Shown here in pieces: positions 47,390 to 60,050 of a stretch of 64,000 nt of DNA. The stretch is from Opisthorchis felineus. Its lineage: Eukaryota > Platyhelminthes > Trematoda > Opisthorchiida > Opisthorchiidae. Below the pieces are notes generated by a model. The model did not search any database, was not told the DNA's origin, and was given only the letters and a program-made list of their open reading frames with translations. The translations under genes and the position numbers were made by a program. Each line of letters opens with the position of its first letter. Position 1 is the stretch's first letter. The stretch spans positions 126,332-190,331 of the forward strand of contig SJOL01006800.1 in NCBI GenBank assembly GCA_004794785.1, written 5' to 3'.

Positions 47390-50300
47390 AGATTGAACGT
47401 AGTGCGGGTTTTGATAATGAAGTGTGTGCCTTTTAGGATGTGGCGCGTTTTTTCGCTTGCCTTGAGAGGATTTCGGACTTCTGTGCTGTTGCCGCACGTT
47501 CTTCGGTAATGCGGCCATACTTTTGAGGATGAGTTCGGGAAATCTGGCCATCGCATATATATTTCCGAATAGCGGCTCCTATACCAAGCTCCGTGATTAG
47601 TAGGTCGCCTCTTACGTTTTGTTTAGCGAATTGAGTGACACGCTAGGGCTTCTTGCCAATTTCTTTTTAACTGCTAATGTTTTACATGCGCACAGCAAAC
47701 AGCTCTATTTCTACGCTTCAGAAAATTCGTAAAATTTGATGGTACCCACGCCACGGGTCTTTTTGGGTGGAATAATTTAGAGCTTGACATTAACTGCGCA
47801 AGTGCATGCTCTACATCTCCCTCGTGACGGACTGCTTGGGCATCCGGTTGCCAATCATACGTATCTCCCTCGAAAGCAAGCATTTAGCGCCCTTGCGTAA
47901 ACTGTTCGGCTTGTTGAAAGACATGATAGCTAGATAGTATTGCATTGCGACTTTCGTGATAGATAAAATGTCATCACTACGGGCCGCCAGATCTGCGTTT
48001 GGCTGTGATATAATGCTGAGCTACTTTCAGGTACACCAGGTCGCTGGGAAGCAGGCATGTCTCGTCAACATGTTGACTAGATACTGACAAGCTACAACCG
48101 CAACCGACACATAATTCCTTAGTTACCAAGCTCTCATAAAGCGACCGATAAGGTGACCATGCACCGGAAACTAAGCACGCAAGTTTTGCGATGATTCGGA
48201 AATCCTGCGCGAATCTGGCCCCTGTGTCGATTCATTACCGAATGTCACTGGCTATATACCACTCGGAATTGGGCCATTCAGGCACTACAAAACCTTGACC
48301 AACAACCCCCTTGAGAATGCAAATGAGGTCCGAAAATGTGCGTGCATCTCATAGAATGTACAGCCCAGGAGGTTTCCTGGCAAATTAGATGGCCTACACT
48401 TGTGTGAGATACACGCCACCCACCATTCTCTCTGGCGAGAAATTCATAAAGTAGGCGGCTGCACACTTCATGTGGTTTGGAACATCGCCACATATGCCGC
48501 CAGCTAGGTTTTCGAGCGCATTGGCACACATGCATCAACAGTTAAGCGCCATCAGTTTGACCGATGCAAAGTGAGCAGCACTTTGTTTTTGGTGCAAACA
48601 GCCAAGTGTTATCAGACGGTTAACACCTCGGCCCGTACCGGCACCTGTATATTCTATCGATCCATGTGATTGGCTTGCGTGCACCCGTTTCCGGTGTTTA
48701 GAGGCGACTGGTTTATTAGACCTTCACTTATGCGTTGCATAGGTCGGTTATCCGCTTATCAACGATGGCTAGAAGAATACAACCCACCAGAGCAAATTAT
48801 ACCTCTATTTCTGGTTCCGAAGCTGCATCCGCGGCTGTGGAAGGATTACACAAGCAGTCTGATAGCTTAGTCTGCAGAGTGAAGTTGTCGGGGACAGATA
48901 AGGCCACAAACTGCATTAAGGACTTGATCAGGAAGACGCAGCTCATGGTAGGCCACCATTCGACCGCTGGTCTGGACAGTCAGCCACCAGTGTGTTGCCA
49001 GTCCACTCTAAGCTTGGCCGTAGTCTGCACTAACTGCCTATGTCACCTGTGGTCTCTGTGGCCTGCGGACCGACCCTGCTGATTGCCGGTATCCGCGGGC
49101 CCATTTGCCGTGACACAGCTATTGCTGTGATAACGAGCCTTTTCCGCTGTGCAAGGAAATCCGCAGACGCGTCCGCTCATGTAAGTCTCCCAAGTCTTCC
49201 TAGTTCGGTCTGCTACTCTAAAGCATCAGATCCGTTGCCAAGTGCCTGTTTATTAACCAATTCATCGCTACGGAAAAATTGGTGGATACAAGTTTGGGAG
49301 CGCCTGCGGCCCTCAAATCCTAGGAATATAGTTTTTCTTTCTTCTACGGTCATCTTGTACACGCTTCTAATCCACCTCAACTTCTCTGGCTTCCGATAAT
49401 GTGTATGGTCCTCGAATTTGGACACTCCCACACCAGAGTAGACACCTACCATTTACTGTCGATGGTGGAAGTAGTAGGGAATTTGGTAAGTTAGCCCTTC
49501 ACAACCGCAGGGTACCCCAACGCCTGTGCCCTAGAAATACACGATATTAGGTTGGTTATTCCCTCTTCCTTTGAGAATAATCGTCAAGTGAAAGTGGTCC
49601 ATGGTTAACTAGAAACGGAATCACCACGCGGTGTACTTGTTCTGGTGCGTCAAATAAATGGAAAAATTAGCAGTCAACAGTGGTTTCATAATGTTCGGAC
49701 GTGGACGTATCAGAGCAGTGACGCGTACGATCGTGGTGATGAAGGATTGCCGTTGGGCGTTGGACAAAGCTATCACGCACACTGAATGCCCCATGATCAG
49801 CTGCGCGCATTGGCTCTGGCCTAGCAGCTATAATAAACAGCCAAATTAGGTGACAACGCATACGGCTATGATGATGGCAGACCGTTGTTTGTCATATTTT
49901 CTGGCGATTTTCTTGTTCTTTCTGACAGAATATAGACAGCTTGGCGTTATATTTTCTTTTAAGGAATGCTTGATCTCCCCGTGCAAATTGTTTGGGGGAC
50001 ACCACCTTATCTCCTGACTTGTTGTGCACGCTTGACTGTAGGGATTGTTCAGAGTTATTCACACAGTTGCTTCACTATCGTATAATGCACTAAGTTAGCT
50101 TCAAGTATTGCGCTTAGAGCAGCATGAGTGTCGCAGTGGTGTCGTGGTGTCGTGCCGAAGATCTGTCAATCATTTCATTTATTTTGTTAAACAGACCGAA
50201 GCATTGTTCATGTATGCATCTGGGTGGACTATGCGTTGAAAATTACTTGCAAGTTACCTCAGACCGCGGACGCTAAACTATACAATTTTTGGATTTATGC

Positions 50301-53300
50301 TCTACTGCTTAAAGTCCACCTCTATATGGATAGGTGACGTTTGGCGACCTTGAAATTTCACCTACCTAAACAAACAGCTTTCAGCAACATCACGGAGATA
50401 AGCCATCGATTAAAGCTAACTCTCTTTGGAATTGTCCACATCAGACACTTCGCCATTCCGTCGAAATTAATTTCAGTTTGCATCTGGCAGTTGGTTATTC
50501 GACAAATCGGCCATCTAGTCAGTATGTAACTTAGCTTCAGAAGCTGCATCATCCGACCCCGTTTCTGCTGGAGATATGGATAAACTCGCCGGATTCTCTG
50601 ATTACGAAGATTTTATTTTGTTACTGAAGAAGGACTTGCCAACTCACCAAATAACTAGCCCTTCAAGCCTGGCTCGACCGTAGTTGGTACCTGGAGTGAA
50701 TGCAAAATGAAACCAAACATAAAACGCAGTGAGGAAAATTTCGGGAAGCACCCGCTAGAATATCTGAAGACGCTCAGAAAAATAGGAAGATTTTCTAAGG
50801 GAAAAATGACAAAAATAACTCCACTAAAAACAACCCTGCAGTTTTTATAAAAGTTTCACTTTTTCGGTGATATTGGTCCCGAGATTTTGTGTGGTGCTCG
50901 GCCTCCGTAAATGCTATGTGCATTCGTCAGAAAGCAAGCCAGAAATAGCTGTAAGCAAGCAGACAAGCTGTCTGGAAAGTTCGTTTGTTGTTGTGGGTAC
51001 GGGGGCATTCTTTCCGGACTAATTTCCTGCTACGTAAGCTTAATAACAGTTTTCATCGGATGCGCATTTTTTCTAACGGTTTGAGGAGGCTAATTGAGTG
51101 GGTTAAAAGCAGAAATGTGGGGAGGACTAGCAACTTCAAAGTCGTAGCTCATGAAGTTAGAGAACAATGATACAGAACCAACTTCAAAACGAAATATTTC
51201 ACCTCCAGTGGAGGGCGCGCGTGATGTATCGAGGTATTATTTAGCTAACATTAATCACCTTTTATGTATTCTGTCCAAGAGTGCACGACTAAGTAAGATG
51301 CATAACTAAATCCAGTTGATCAGCACAGAGGAAGTTACATTACACAGGACCAAAAGGCAGTCAGAATATTTTTGAGCATGGGAAAAGGATAATTCATGCG
51401 TGTTTAGCGTGCCCTGGTGGAGTACTGGTTCCGCGTTTGCGTCACATGTCAGATGTCCTGAGTCAATACCCGGAACCACAAAGCATATGGACTTCTGATA
51501 AGCTCTGATGAGAACAAAACTCAAGCCCGCTGCTTCCTTCTTCGGTCTAGGCTCACCAAAATACCTGTGCCAGAACAGGAGGAGGACTGTTTTAGTGGGA
51601 GTGATATGAACGTGAAATTTACACGTTGCGTAAGTGAGTACAACGAAACTTAAGTCGTTTTCTTTGCCAGTTAAGGACTCACAAGTGAAACCTACATGCA
51701 TCTCCGGATCCGCTAGGCAGGATGTAACACCTGCCTGAGGCGTGGCCAGATATCTTCACGGGATATTCTGCAGATGGTGAACTTGCTAACCAAAGTCTAG
51801 TGGTACATGTCACTCCAGTCGATTTCTTCAGTAAGCAAGACGCTTCAGGTTAGTCAGCGTAACTGGAGAAAAGTGTTTGCGCTGGCCTTGAAAGTGATGG
51901 TTTTTGGCCATACTGTCCCGATAAGAACTGTCCAAACATATTGAGACTAAGATCTTCTTGGATGATAAACCCAAGAAAAAGTTGTCACCTGATTTCACCA
52001 AACGCAAGTAGGTAAAGGAAACAGGTGAGTGTGGGAAGAGTTGGTTGTGCATGAGATGTTCAGAAAGGCTGTAAGTGAAAGCCATGCCTGTTTTGATGTT
52101 GCGGCTTAATGTGTTCCTCAATGCAACACTTTTCGTGGAACCTAGAGGGAGTGATTTCTTTTTGATGTTTCTGTCAGTACGTTATTGCTTATTGCACTGG
52201 GTTTCAGTCACCGCTTACTTTGAATTTCAGATTGATAGCTTCACACTCTTTGGGAACATCATGCAGGGGATCCTCGAAGTTTGAGGTTTTGAGGCTAACA
52301 TTTCGAAATGCCACTCTTTCATTAAGTAAACCTTGCTCTTTTGATAGCTTCGTCTGTGATTATTTGTCTTTCCACTTAACCCCTTGAAAGATAGACTTGC
52401 AGCTGATATTTCGAAAAGGGCGGGCGTTTGTTCGCCGCAGACGACTTCTTTATAGTGCGTCATATTTACTGCACAAAATTTCCACTTTAAGACTGCTCTC
52501 ATAGCAAGAACAACTCATACGCGGCAAGGCGGTGGAAAAGGCTGTTAGTGTTATCTGGGATAAATTATGGAGACCCGGTTGCAAAACTAGATCTTGGCAA
52601 TTGTAATGACTACTAACAAGTGAACTAACTCAATTTTGACTTTTTATTGCAGGCAAAACTGTCATGCACGCAGACTAGCTCAAGTATAAATCGTAAATCA
52701 TGAATAAGTTCACGGCCAAGGGAACTAATACACCCAGGCTTCCAGGCAGAACGGTCTTCTGAGGTTACCAAAATCCACGCCAAATCTGCCGGACGCGCGG
52801 AACCTTCGGTGTTTTCAGTCCAAGTGCCTACAAAAGCAGGACTTATTCTCGTACTCCATCTCAAAGCACATTAGTCCGCATGCAGATTTCGTCCTCTTTC
52901 ATGGTACTCTGTAGAGTTAATACATTTGACTGTTCACCCATATGTTTCCGTTGGGCCAAGTTTGCCTCTACGATGACTCTTCGGTAGTACTGGACCGTCC
53001 TCCTTATTCTCTCTATAAGCCAATAATGCTCTAATAATAGTGGGTTAACTAGCTACATGTTAAGTCACCCGTTTTTCCAGCTGCAACATTGTGTTTTACA
53101 ATTAAGGTGTTTAGTATTCTGTTCAGTAGCTCCGTAGATGTTCTTAATATTGTTAACCTGTTAAATACTGGTTACACCGAAAACAATTTTTGGACGACAC
53201 AAAACTCGCCAATGCGTTGGTTAGCGCAGCCTCTAAACTTTTGGGGCCTTGTTCTGCGTGAACAAAGCACTCGAGAGCCCACAGTGTGCAGAGTATGCAG

Positions 53301-53330
53301 GAGGGTAAAACACCAGCAAAAGTGCAGACG
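47390..53330. other. Gene-free stretch, nothing recognised
   Basis: Almost 6 kb without a recognisable domain, SINE or RT relic. Frames of 115-131 codons (48,735-49,082 plus; 49,040-49,399 plus; 51,701-51,306 minus) have no motif known to me. A short GTGGTGTCGT tandem lies near 50,135-50,155. Confidence 0.45.
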
Positions 53331-53480
53331 TTATACACTACTCATAAGGCTGTTGAAAACTCTTCGACAGCCCATGACCGGTTTTGCCCTTCTTGGGGCT
53401 CATCAGGTAGGCGCAGTCCACGGGTTTCCTTCAACCTTGTGTTCCACTTGGACCCAAATTGCACGAAATTAGTGAAATAC
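53330..53480 (-). pseudogene. PLE 5' terminal fragment, second copy
   Basis: Parallels 7,235-7,371: same order of words from CAATTTGGGTCCA through the hammerhead to GTCGAAGAGTTTTCAACAGCCTTATGA on the minus strand. No RT domain follows it in this window. Confidence 0.5.
53370..53412 (-). ncRNA. Hammerhead ribozyme relic, PLE type, copy 2
   Basis: Minus strand: GCCTAC, CTGATGA (53,406-53,400), stem II GCCC/GGGC with CAAGAA loop, then AAAAC where GAAAC is expected, CCGG, T, C (cleavage position), ATGGGC. Stem I pairs at five of six positions. The G12 position is A here but G in the copy at 7.2 kb, while A15.1 is correct here and mutated there. The two copies together imply an intact ancestral core. 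Confidence 0.7.
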
Positions 53481-53484
53481 TCTC

Positions 53485-53575
53485 ATTTGTATACCATTTT
53501 GGTTTTGGCGGGAGGCTCACCTGGAACCCAGCCGAATCTCTTGTTTATGATGTTTTTTATAAGAAAAACATTATA
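53485..53575. repeat. Half-unit of the foldback family
   Basis: TACCATTTTGGTTTTGGCGG, GAGGCTCACCTGGAACCCAGCCGAATCTCTTGTTTATGATGTT as in 7,385-7,450. A 13-base inverted word (ATGTTTTTTATAAGAAAAACAT) closes it, and the second arm is lost. Confidence 0.6.
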
Positions 53576-53579
53576 AACG

Positions 53580-56500
53580 AGTGTACTTCACCGGCAAAAG
53601 TGCTTTTTAGGTCCTGGTCTTGAAACTTCAGGTGTTTTCTTCAAGTGCAAAGCATGTGTGTTTGATTGTAGCGGCAGATCTGCAACGGATTTTAAAAAAA
53701 TATAAGAACCGCAACACACAAAAGGACTGAAAGGTAAACTGAAAATTCAGAATCTCGAGTACAGGTCACAAGGTTTTATCCAAAGCCACAACGGTGCTGA
53801 CTAGAAGATCCTGCAAACGCAATAACGCTGAACCGTAAAATCTAGAACATTTCGTAAATATTCAAAGTAGGGTTTCCATAGTGGGTGATAGATCTTGTGG
53901 GGCTAAGAGTCTTCCAAAGCAGCCAGAAAACTCCTGAAAAAAATTCCGTTGGTATGTTACTCTGTTCCTCGTATTAGTCATACTACATGGTACCAAATGG
54001 ACAATTTCGAAGCCCCGACAAGGATTCCGCTGTCTAATATTTCAACCCCCGGAGAATGCTCACTCTTCGGAAGCGGCCATTTACGTTTTTTATATCCCCT
54101 AAGAAAAGGCTACCTTCTTTTCGGTCCATTCCGTGCTTCCTGTAGTATAATTGTTATTAGCAGTTCTGTGTAACGTCTCACCAGTTTGTTCATTGATGAA
54201 GCTGTCAGCGATGAGCATGAAAATTTACTAAATTGTAAGGTTACAGATGAAGCGTACTAAAATTCATTTCAACGGCTAGCATGCAGTTTGCACCGCAGCG
54301 AAAGATTGTTTTTCTAAAAGTTTGGCTGAGATTTTACAATTAGATGAGGTGGCGTAATATTTATGACCTGCAACGATTGCGAGAAAATTAGAACTCAGCT
54401 TTAGTTACCGTAGTGCACATTTGAAAGTCTGGCAGTTAGCGTCAGCTAAACAGAGCAGCTTGTAATGAAACCTCACTCGGAATCAAAAGTTTGTCCCGGT
54501 TTTTTTGCCTTTGCCAAACTATTCTTTTATAACAGCCTCAATTTGGTGCAACAGGTATGCAATTGCGGTGGAATAGCAATTAATTATATTGTCTCCTGAC
54601 CTTTTAAACAAAAAGTGAAGTTATACCTCTGCACACTGGCAGTCTGAAGAGTACTAAAAGGTACTAGAAGACTGACGCATTTTATTGTAGGCGATATTCT
54701 TGGAATCTTTGCCCCTGAGACTGTGTGGAACTTTGTCTTAAGTTTCGTCCAACAACACACCACCTTATTGAGCTCACCATCCGCGGGTTTGGCTTCAAAC
54801 GTCAACAAGTTTGACGCCCTAAGAACAAATTGGCGATACAGGTTCCGTGTAATCCTGGGCACTTGACAATGCGGCACCTATACAAGGTAGTAGCTTCATG
54901 TCACCTAAACCCACGTAATATATGAAAAAGCAACATGTACCTTGGGTTTCAATTTGGACCTTTCATCCTTTTGGGTTGCGTCATTTGAAGTAGTCAGTTC
55001 TAAGCTGACCACACTGCAACCTCTGTCGGTCCCAGACATAAAATCGACAACATCAAACTTAATATTGGAATACGCACGTAGCATCGCAAGTGGCATATGA
55101 GAAAGAGTAAACATAAAAAGTACAGGTTAAGCTCAACTCTCATTCACCCTGCGCTAAATAAGTATGCAAGCAAGTGTTACCACTGTGAGGTTTTATTGTT
55201 AACTTATTGGGTCTATCGGAGTAGTATGCAGCGACGAAAAAACACAAGCCACCTTCCTGAATTTGCCCTCTGCTATTCATTAGCCGGTGTCTCATACTCA
55301 TGCTATGAACTCAGTACGAGTTACTGGTTGTAGCATCACACGGTTTCCCATATATATCGTACGGTTGTCCTGTCTCTGGTTCGGCGGTATGATGAAGATT
55401 AATATCCAAAAACCCAGGGTGATCTAAGAGATAAATGTGGTGTGCTTGCACGTCTCAAACTGTCAGATACCACCAACCATTGACCATATACTAAGGAGAT
55501 TAGACACAATCATTTCATTGTAAAATAAGCACGCCGGGGTGCTTCCGTTGCATGGCTTTTTGAACTCCTCAGCTGTAGCATGAGGTTATCGACTGACTTA
55601 CCTCGCTTGCAAGAAATGGTTGAATGCTTCAGATGGACGGGGATGTTTGAGGGATCCTACAAGATTGTTCTGCAAGCGTAATCGGTTGGAGGAGTGGATG
55701 GATATCTACATTCCATGTCCCATGTCCAGTTCCCGATGTCCCTTCTGAGGGAACAAAAAGCCCTTATGGATTTGCCCCTGGGATGGAACTTTTTCGGAAG
55801 CAGGTAGCCTGAACACTGCGGCGGTTTGTGAAGTGATATTTATTCCTGGACACCTGGAATAGGTTTCGGTTACGACAAATGAACAGAAATTGGGTACTAG
55901 CTTTCACGCTCCACAAGACAGTTGCCATAGGCCCCATCCCGGCAAACGCTTGAAGCTTTGAATAAAATTTTCTAAAGCCCGGATTATATCCACCGGTAAT
56001 TTCGCCAAGCAGCAACTAGCCCATTTCAACGACTTTATCTAGTCGATTTACATAAGTTCAGTATGCAAGCTGGATAATATTACGGGGCGCAGTGTGGACA
56101 GACCAATATGTTAACTACTGAGGCACTATAAACTATCAGGCTTCTTTGGAAGGTACCGGCCAGGTTGCAGTGAGAGGGACTTTCGATTATTCCTGGCAAT
56201 TTAGCCCCACACAAACAACCAGAATAACCCGATTAACTTACTGGCACGTTTACAGCACCAACCGGTTGTCTCTCTTTGCCGAAATAAGCAATCTGTGTAC
56301 GTGGGCGGTGACTATATAGCACTGTATTGTGACGGAACAGTTGCAGTTGAATTACTCCTTGCTAGTCTGTGCTAAGCGTTACAGTTAAGTTCACTAGAAG
56401 CTTTGCTCAAACACTGCAGCAGACATCTTGAGAAGTACTTGATGCAGATGGTAACTGATGGCCAAAGCTTCACTGTAAATTAGGCGGTTGAATGCAAACT

Positions 56501-57480
56501 TCAACAGACATTTCTGAAGTCGCAGTCCTACCCAACACACCGCTGGCGCTCATCCCTAAGCATGTAAATAATCTATATGGCTCCTAAAAAGCATTTAGAC
56601 AAGAAAGTGGGGCTCGGCGATCGCTAAATTTTATAATACGACCTGTATAATATTGCAGTGCAGCTGCAACTTGGTTCGATGAGTCTCTCAACAACAAAGC
56701 TAAACGAGATTAGTCGGAGTCTAACTTAGTATCGTTCACAAAAAAACGGTTGGACACAAGGCCTGTTGGGCACTGGAGAGACACTTGAAAGATGTGACCC
56801 TGCAATTGAAATTGAAATGGAGGTGACAATGGGGCACCAAGTGAATTTCGATGTAACCAATGAGTTATCCGTTTTTGCGACGAAGTTTTCGTCACCTTGC
56901 GTATTATCATTTCTGATAATCCAGAAGCGGTGGATGGCACAGATGACCCAAACTCAATGTAGAGTAAGGCTTCAATCCGAACGATATGTTGGTCGTGATT
57001 AGCTTTCTGAAAGCTTTATTCAAAGAGGTTTTCAGGTATGCAACCCCAAGATTAATGAATAACAATGAACAGCCAATTTTCAGTTTGGCTCTTGCTTAAT
57101 AAAATCTGTGGCAGATATCTCCTAAACGTCATTCTGCACTCCGTGCATGCCCGTGGCATTCCGTCATCTGCGTTTACTAGAGTAACCACGAAAGGCAGCC
57201 GTTTGAGGGATTCCATGCGACCAATTTTTGTTTCACCAACGAAGTTTTCCATAGCAAGCTAGATCCTTTTGCGAACTTTACAGAGCAGTTTTAGTAAAAA
57301 AGGCCCTCTTTAATTAGACAGGTAGGATTCCCGTGCTACCGAATAAAGTAGAGCAAGAGGAGAAAGTTATTTTAGTCAATCCGGTCTTGTGAAACCACAC
57401 TAATACTTAGAGGTTGCCAAGGAGGGATGGTTCATACAGCGAAACAAGACCTGCATAATGCAAAGATGGATTCTGATGAG
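53580..57480. other. Gene-free stretch, nothing recognised
   Basis: No domain or repeat partner recognised in 3.9 kb on either strand. Longest frames are 97 codons or less without motifs. Confidence 0.45.
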
Positions 57481-57485
57481 CTCTC

Positions 57486-57628
57486 AGGTGCCTAGCTGTC
57501 ATGCAACCCGAAGGAAGCACGAGAGCTGGGATACTGCCAGGTTGCCCGAGCATAGACAGGGGAAGTCGAGATGCAGAGGTCGGACCTTCCGGTCAGTAAA
57601 TTCGTGCTCTAACCACTGAGCCATCTCC
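57486..57628 (-). repeat. tRNA-derived SINE, copy 5
   Basis: AGGTGCCTAGCTGTCATGCAACCCGAAGGAAGCACGAGAGCTGGGATACTGCCAGGTTGCCCGAGCATAGACAGG, then GTCGAGATGCAGAGGTCGG with the B box deleted, then CCTTCCGGTCAGTAAATTCGTGCTCTAACCACTGAGCCATCTC. Body and A box are well preserved. Confidence 0.8.
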
Positions 57629-57634
57629 CCCTTG

Positions 57635-58115
57635 CTAATAAGTAACTTTGTGGCGAAGGGCTTTTTTTCACCATTAGTAATAAGCCCAACCACAATTCAG
57701 TCATGCGATCCATTGCCGCGTCCGCCAAACACCTAGTACAGGTGCAGAGGCGAGCAGTACGAGGCCACGGGTGGATCATATTTTTGTATGATATTGTTTC
57801 ATCTTCTTTGCTACCGGTCGCAAAGTAAGCTTCTGTTTGCGAAAACGCATTGTAATTCTGTTGTTAAGTCACATCATTGGTATTTACATGCCAACTTTCT
57901 GTACAATCATTTGCTGAACGTTTCATATTGTCTGCTGCATTAAACAGCACCTTAAGCATGGAATGGATCAATATTTTGCATTACAGTTGATGAGTAACAA
58001 TCAAAGTGGTTGAATAATAGTTCGTAAGAGAAACACAAATCCTATTTCGGTGATCATAACGATCCATCCAGATACTTTGTTTCTAAAGCAATTAGAAATC
58101 CCACAGTCCCGTAGG
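57635..58115. other. Nothing recognised
   Basis: AT-rich sequence between the SINE and the PLE; no feature seen. Confidence 0.4.
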
Positions 58116-58119
58116 TGAT

Positions 58120-58262
58120 ATTGAGGCCAACCAAATTGTGCAACCCATTAAATACTCTCATTTCCATACTATTCCGGTTTTGATAGGAGACTCAGCTGAA
58201 TTTAGCTGATTCCCTCGTTTACGAAGTTTTGTTTGAGTCTTCCGCCATGACCGAATGACAGT
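58120..58262. repeat. Foldback-family half-unit upstream of PLE
   Basis: AACCAAATTGTGCAACCCATTAAATACTCTCATTTCCATAC is the reverse-oriented PLE start plus half-unit (compare 53,455-53,500). It is followed by GGTTTTGATAGGAGACTCAGCTGAAT. The PLE then starts in the opposite sense at 58,262 with CAGTCCAATTTGGGTTC, so the two 5' ends face each other. Confidence 0.55.
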
Positions 58263-58264
58263 AT

Positions 58265-59290
58265 TTGGCCAAATCAGTCCAATTTGGGTTCAGATATAAC
58301 TTAAGCTTAACAGAATCTCAGGGGACTCTTATGTGTTATATAGTCCAGGACTATCTCAATTGTTTAAATCCACACATCAAGTTTAGCATGGAGATAGAGT
58401 CCACCTCGGGCACATTACCCTTCCTGGACTGTATAGCGCATAAGAGGGATGGGAAATTAAAAACTACGATCTACCAGAAAGCAACAGACACAGGAACCGT
58501 TTTAAACTACTCATCAGCACACCCGAAGTCCGTGTACGCCAGTATTGTCTCATCGATGTTTAGTCGAGCCAGAGCGCTGTGCACAGAAGCGATCGACTGA
58601 AAGGCAGCTCAAATCGAGATTGCCAACAGACTTCAAGAAATAGGATACCCAGTGAGTTTGATTAGGCGTCAACTAAGAAGGATATTGGCTCCGGTATCTA
58701 GACCCAGTAAGGAGTGGATTGGCACAGCAGTCATTCCATATAAAGCAGGAACATCGGAGGTTATTCGAAGACTGCTGAACTTAGTCAACATTCGAGTAGC
58801 TTTGCAGATGGGAAAACGCTCCGCTCAGTTTTGGTGCAATTGAAAGATCCCCTCCCGGTTGAAAGGACTAGGGACTGTGTGTATAAAATTAATTGCGACG
58901 ATTGCACTAAGGTTTACATAGGACAAACTGCCGGGGAATTGTACACCAGAATTGGTGAGCATAAAAGGAGAATAAACAAACCACCAAGGAATGCGGAAGA
59001 ATACCAAACGCTGGTCAAAGAATCAGCGATGGCGGTACATGCCTTAGACACGGGACATGGAATAGATCTGGATAATTGTGGAAGTTTTAAGACGGGGTCT
59101 GCGATTTACACCACAGCGGTTGATAGCCGAGGCGGTGGAAATCACCAAGCCTCACAGCGTGAACAGAATCAAGGGTGTGGAACTGGCGAGCGTATGGAAA
59201 GTGGTCTTAGATAAGCCGAGTTGGCACGTGACTGTGTGGTTGTCAGTTCAAGTAGAATCATTAGCAAAAACAGGGGGGTGGAAATCCCAA
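58265..59290 (+). pseudogene. Penelope-like element 3' half: RT end plus GIY-YIG nuclease
   Basis: Frame 2 from 58,325 gives LNPHIKFSMEIESTSGTLPF-LDC (PLE block IKFT.E.E..GTLPFLD), a TTIYQKATDTGTVLNYSSAHP block and a YPVSLIRRQL block; a TGA stop lies at 58,598. A one-base shift near GATGGGAAAACGC (58,808-58,817) leads to frame 1: KTLRSVLVQLKDPLP, VYKINCDDCTKVYIGQTAGE, LYTRIGEHKRRIN and AMAVHALDTGH. This is a GIY-YIG endonuclease with C-x2-C and H-x5-H metal-binding pairs and the YIG and R-x2-EH catalytic elements still present. A second shift near 59,105 restores frame 2: RLIAEAVEITKPHSVNRIKG, VELASVWK. The 5' two thirds are missing. Confidence 0.85.
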
Positions 59291-59588
59291 CCCGACCAAA
59301 GTTCACAGAATCCCTCTTACACAACTATGGTTGCACTAGCTCATCCACACAGACGGACAGAAGGTGCAAACGAAGTTCAAGAGGGATCATCAAGTGAACC
59401 GAACCAGAAGAACTACACCCTAGGCTGGACCCAAATCCATTTAGGTTTCCCCATCGGCCCAACACTTGGTCACCCACCCTAACACACAAAATCCTTCAGC
59501 CGACACCCAAAAGAGATTTAGCTTGACTTAGATGATTGGTTCTCCTTCCGCCTTAAATCTCGACCAACCTCGTAACCTAGTCACTTAG

Positions 59589-59636
59589 CCTGACGAAGCT
59601 TTTGTGCCAAAAGCGAAACGTTGCCCAGCAACGTTG
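59589..59636 (+). ncRNA. Hammerhead-like core in PLE 3' region
   Basis: CTGACGA (59,590-59,596), perfect stem II GCTTTT/AAAAGC with loop GTGCC (59,598-59,614), GAAA (59,615-59,618), and a perfect stem III CGTTGC/GCAACG with loop CCA, closed by A-T, then T at the cleavage position (59,635). All core bases fit a hammerhead. Stem I is not supported: only about two pairs form between TTAGC and GTATT. It lies about 300 bases after the PLE coding end, where PLEs are known to carry such motifs. Confidence 0.65.
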
Positions 59637-59644
59637 TATTGCTT

Positions 59645-60050
59645 CCAGAAGGTGCGAGCCAGTTAAATTTGTGACTGTTATTTTGGTTGGTTTAATTAAT
59701 TCCAGGCCGTGAGGATTTTTACAGTTGTTGATTGATTTCGGACGCCGGTGAGCCAAAACAACCAGAGTCGTTGCGCATAAATTCACCAATGAACAGAATG
59801 TCCCCAAAATTCGCGTCCTTAACTGTGCATTGTGACAGTGTGATGGCACTTATGAGCTCCTGGTATCATATGATGTTTTAAACCGTGCTTTTACGCCACA
59901 AGAATGCCTAACAAGAATGAAATGCTACATTGTTATGCTAAATGTGGAACACTTATTTGACATCCTTTAAAATTTGGACAAGATTCCCAGTAAGATGATG
60001 CATTCAGTGACATTTCTGAGTTTTCCAGGGTGTTCTCCTGTTATATACAG
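59645..60050. other. Nothing recognised
   Basis: Region between the PLE terminus and the minus-strand coding-like block. The true PLE 3' end is not defined. Confidence 0.35.
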
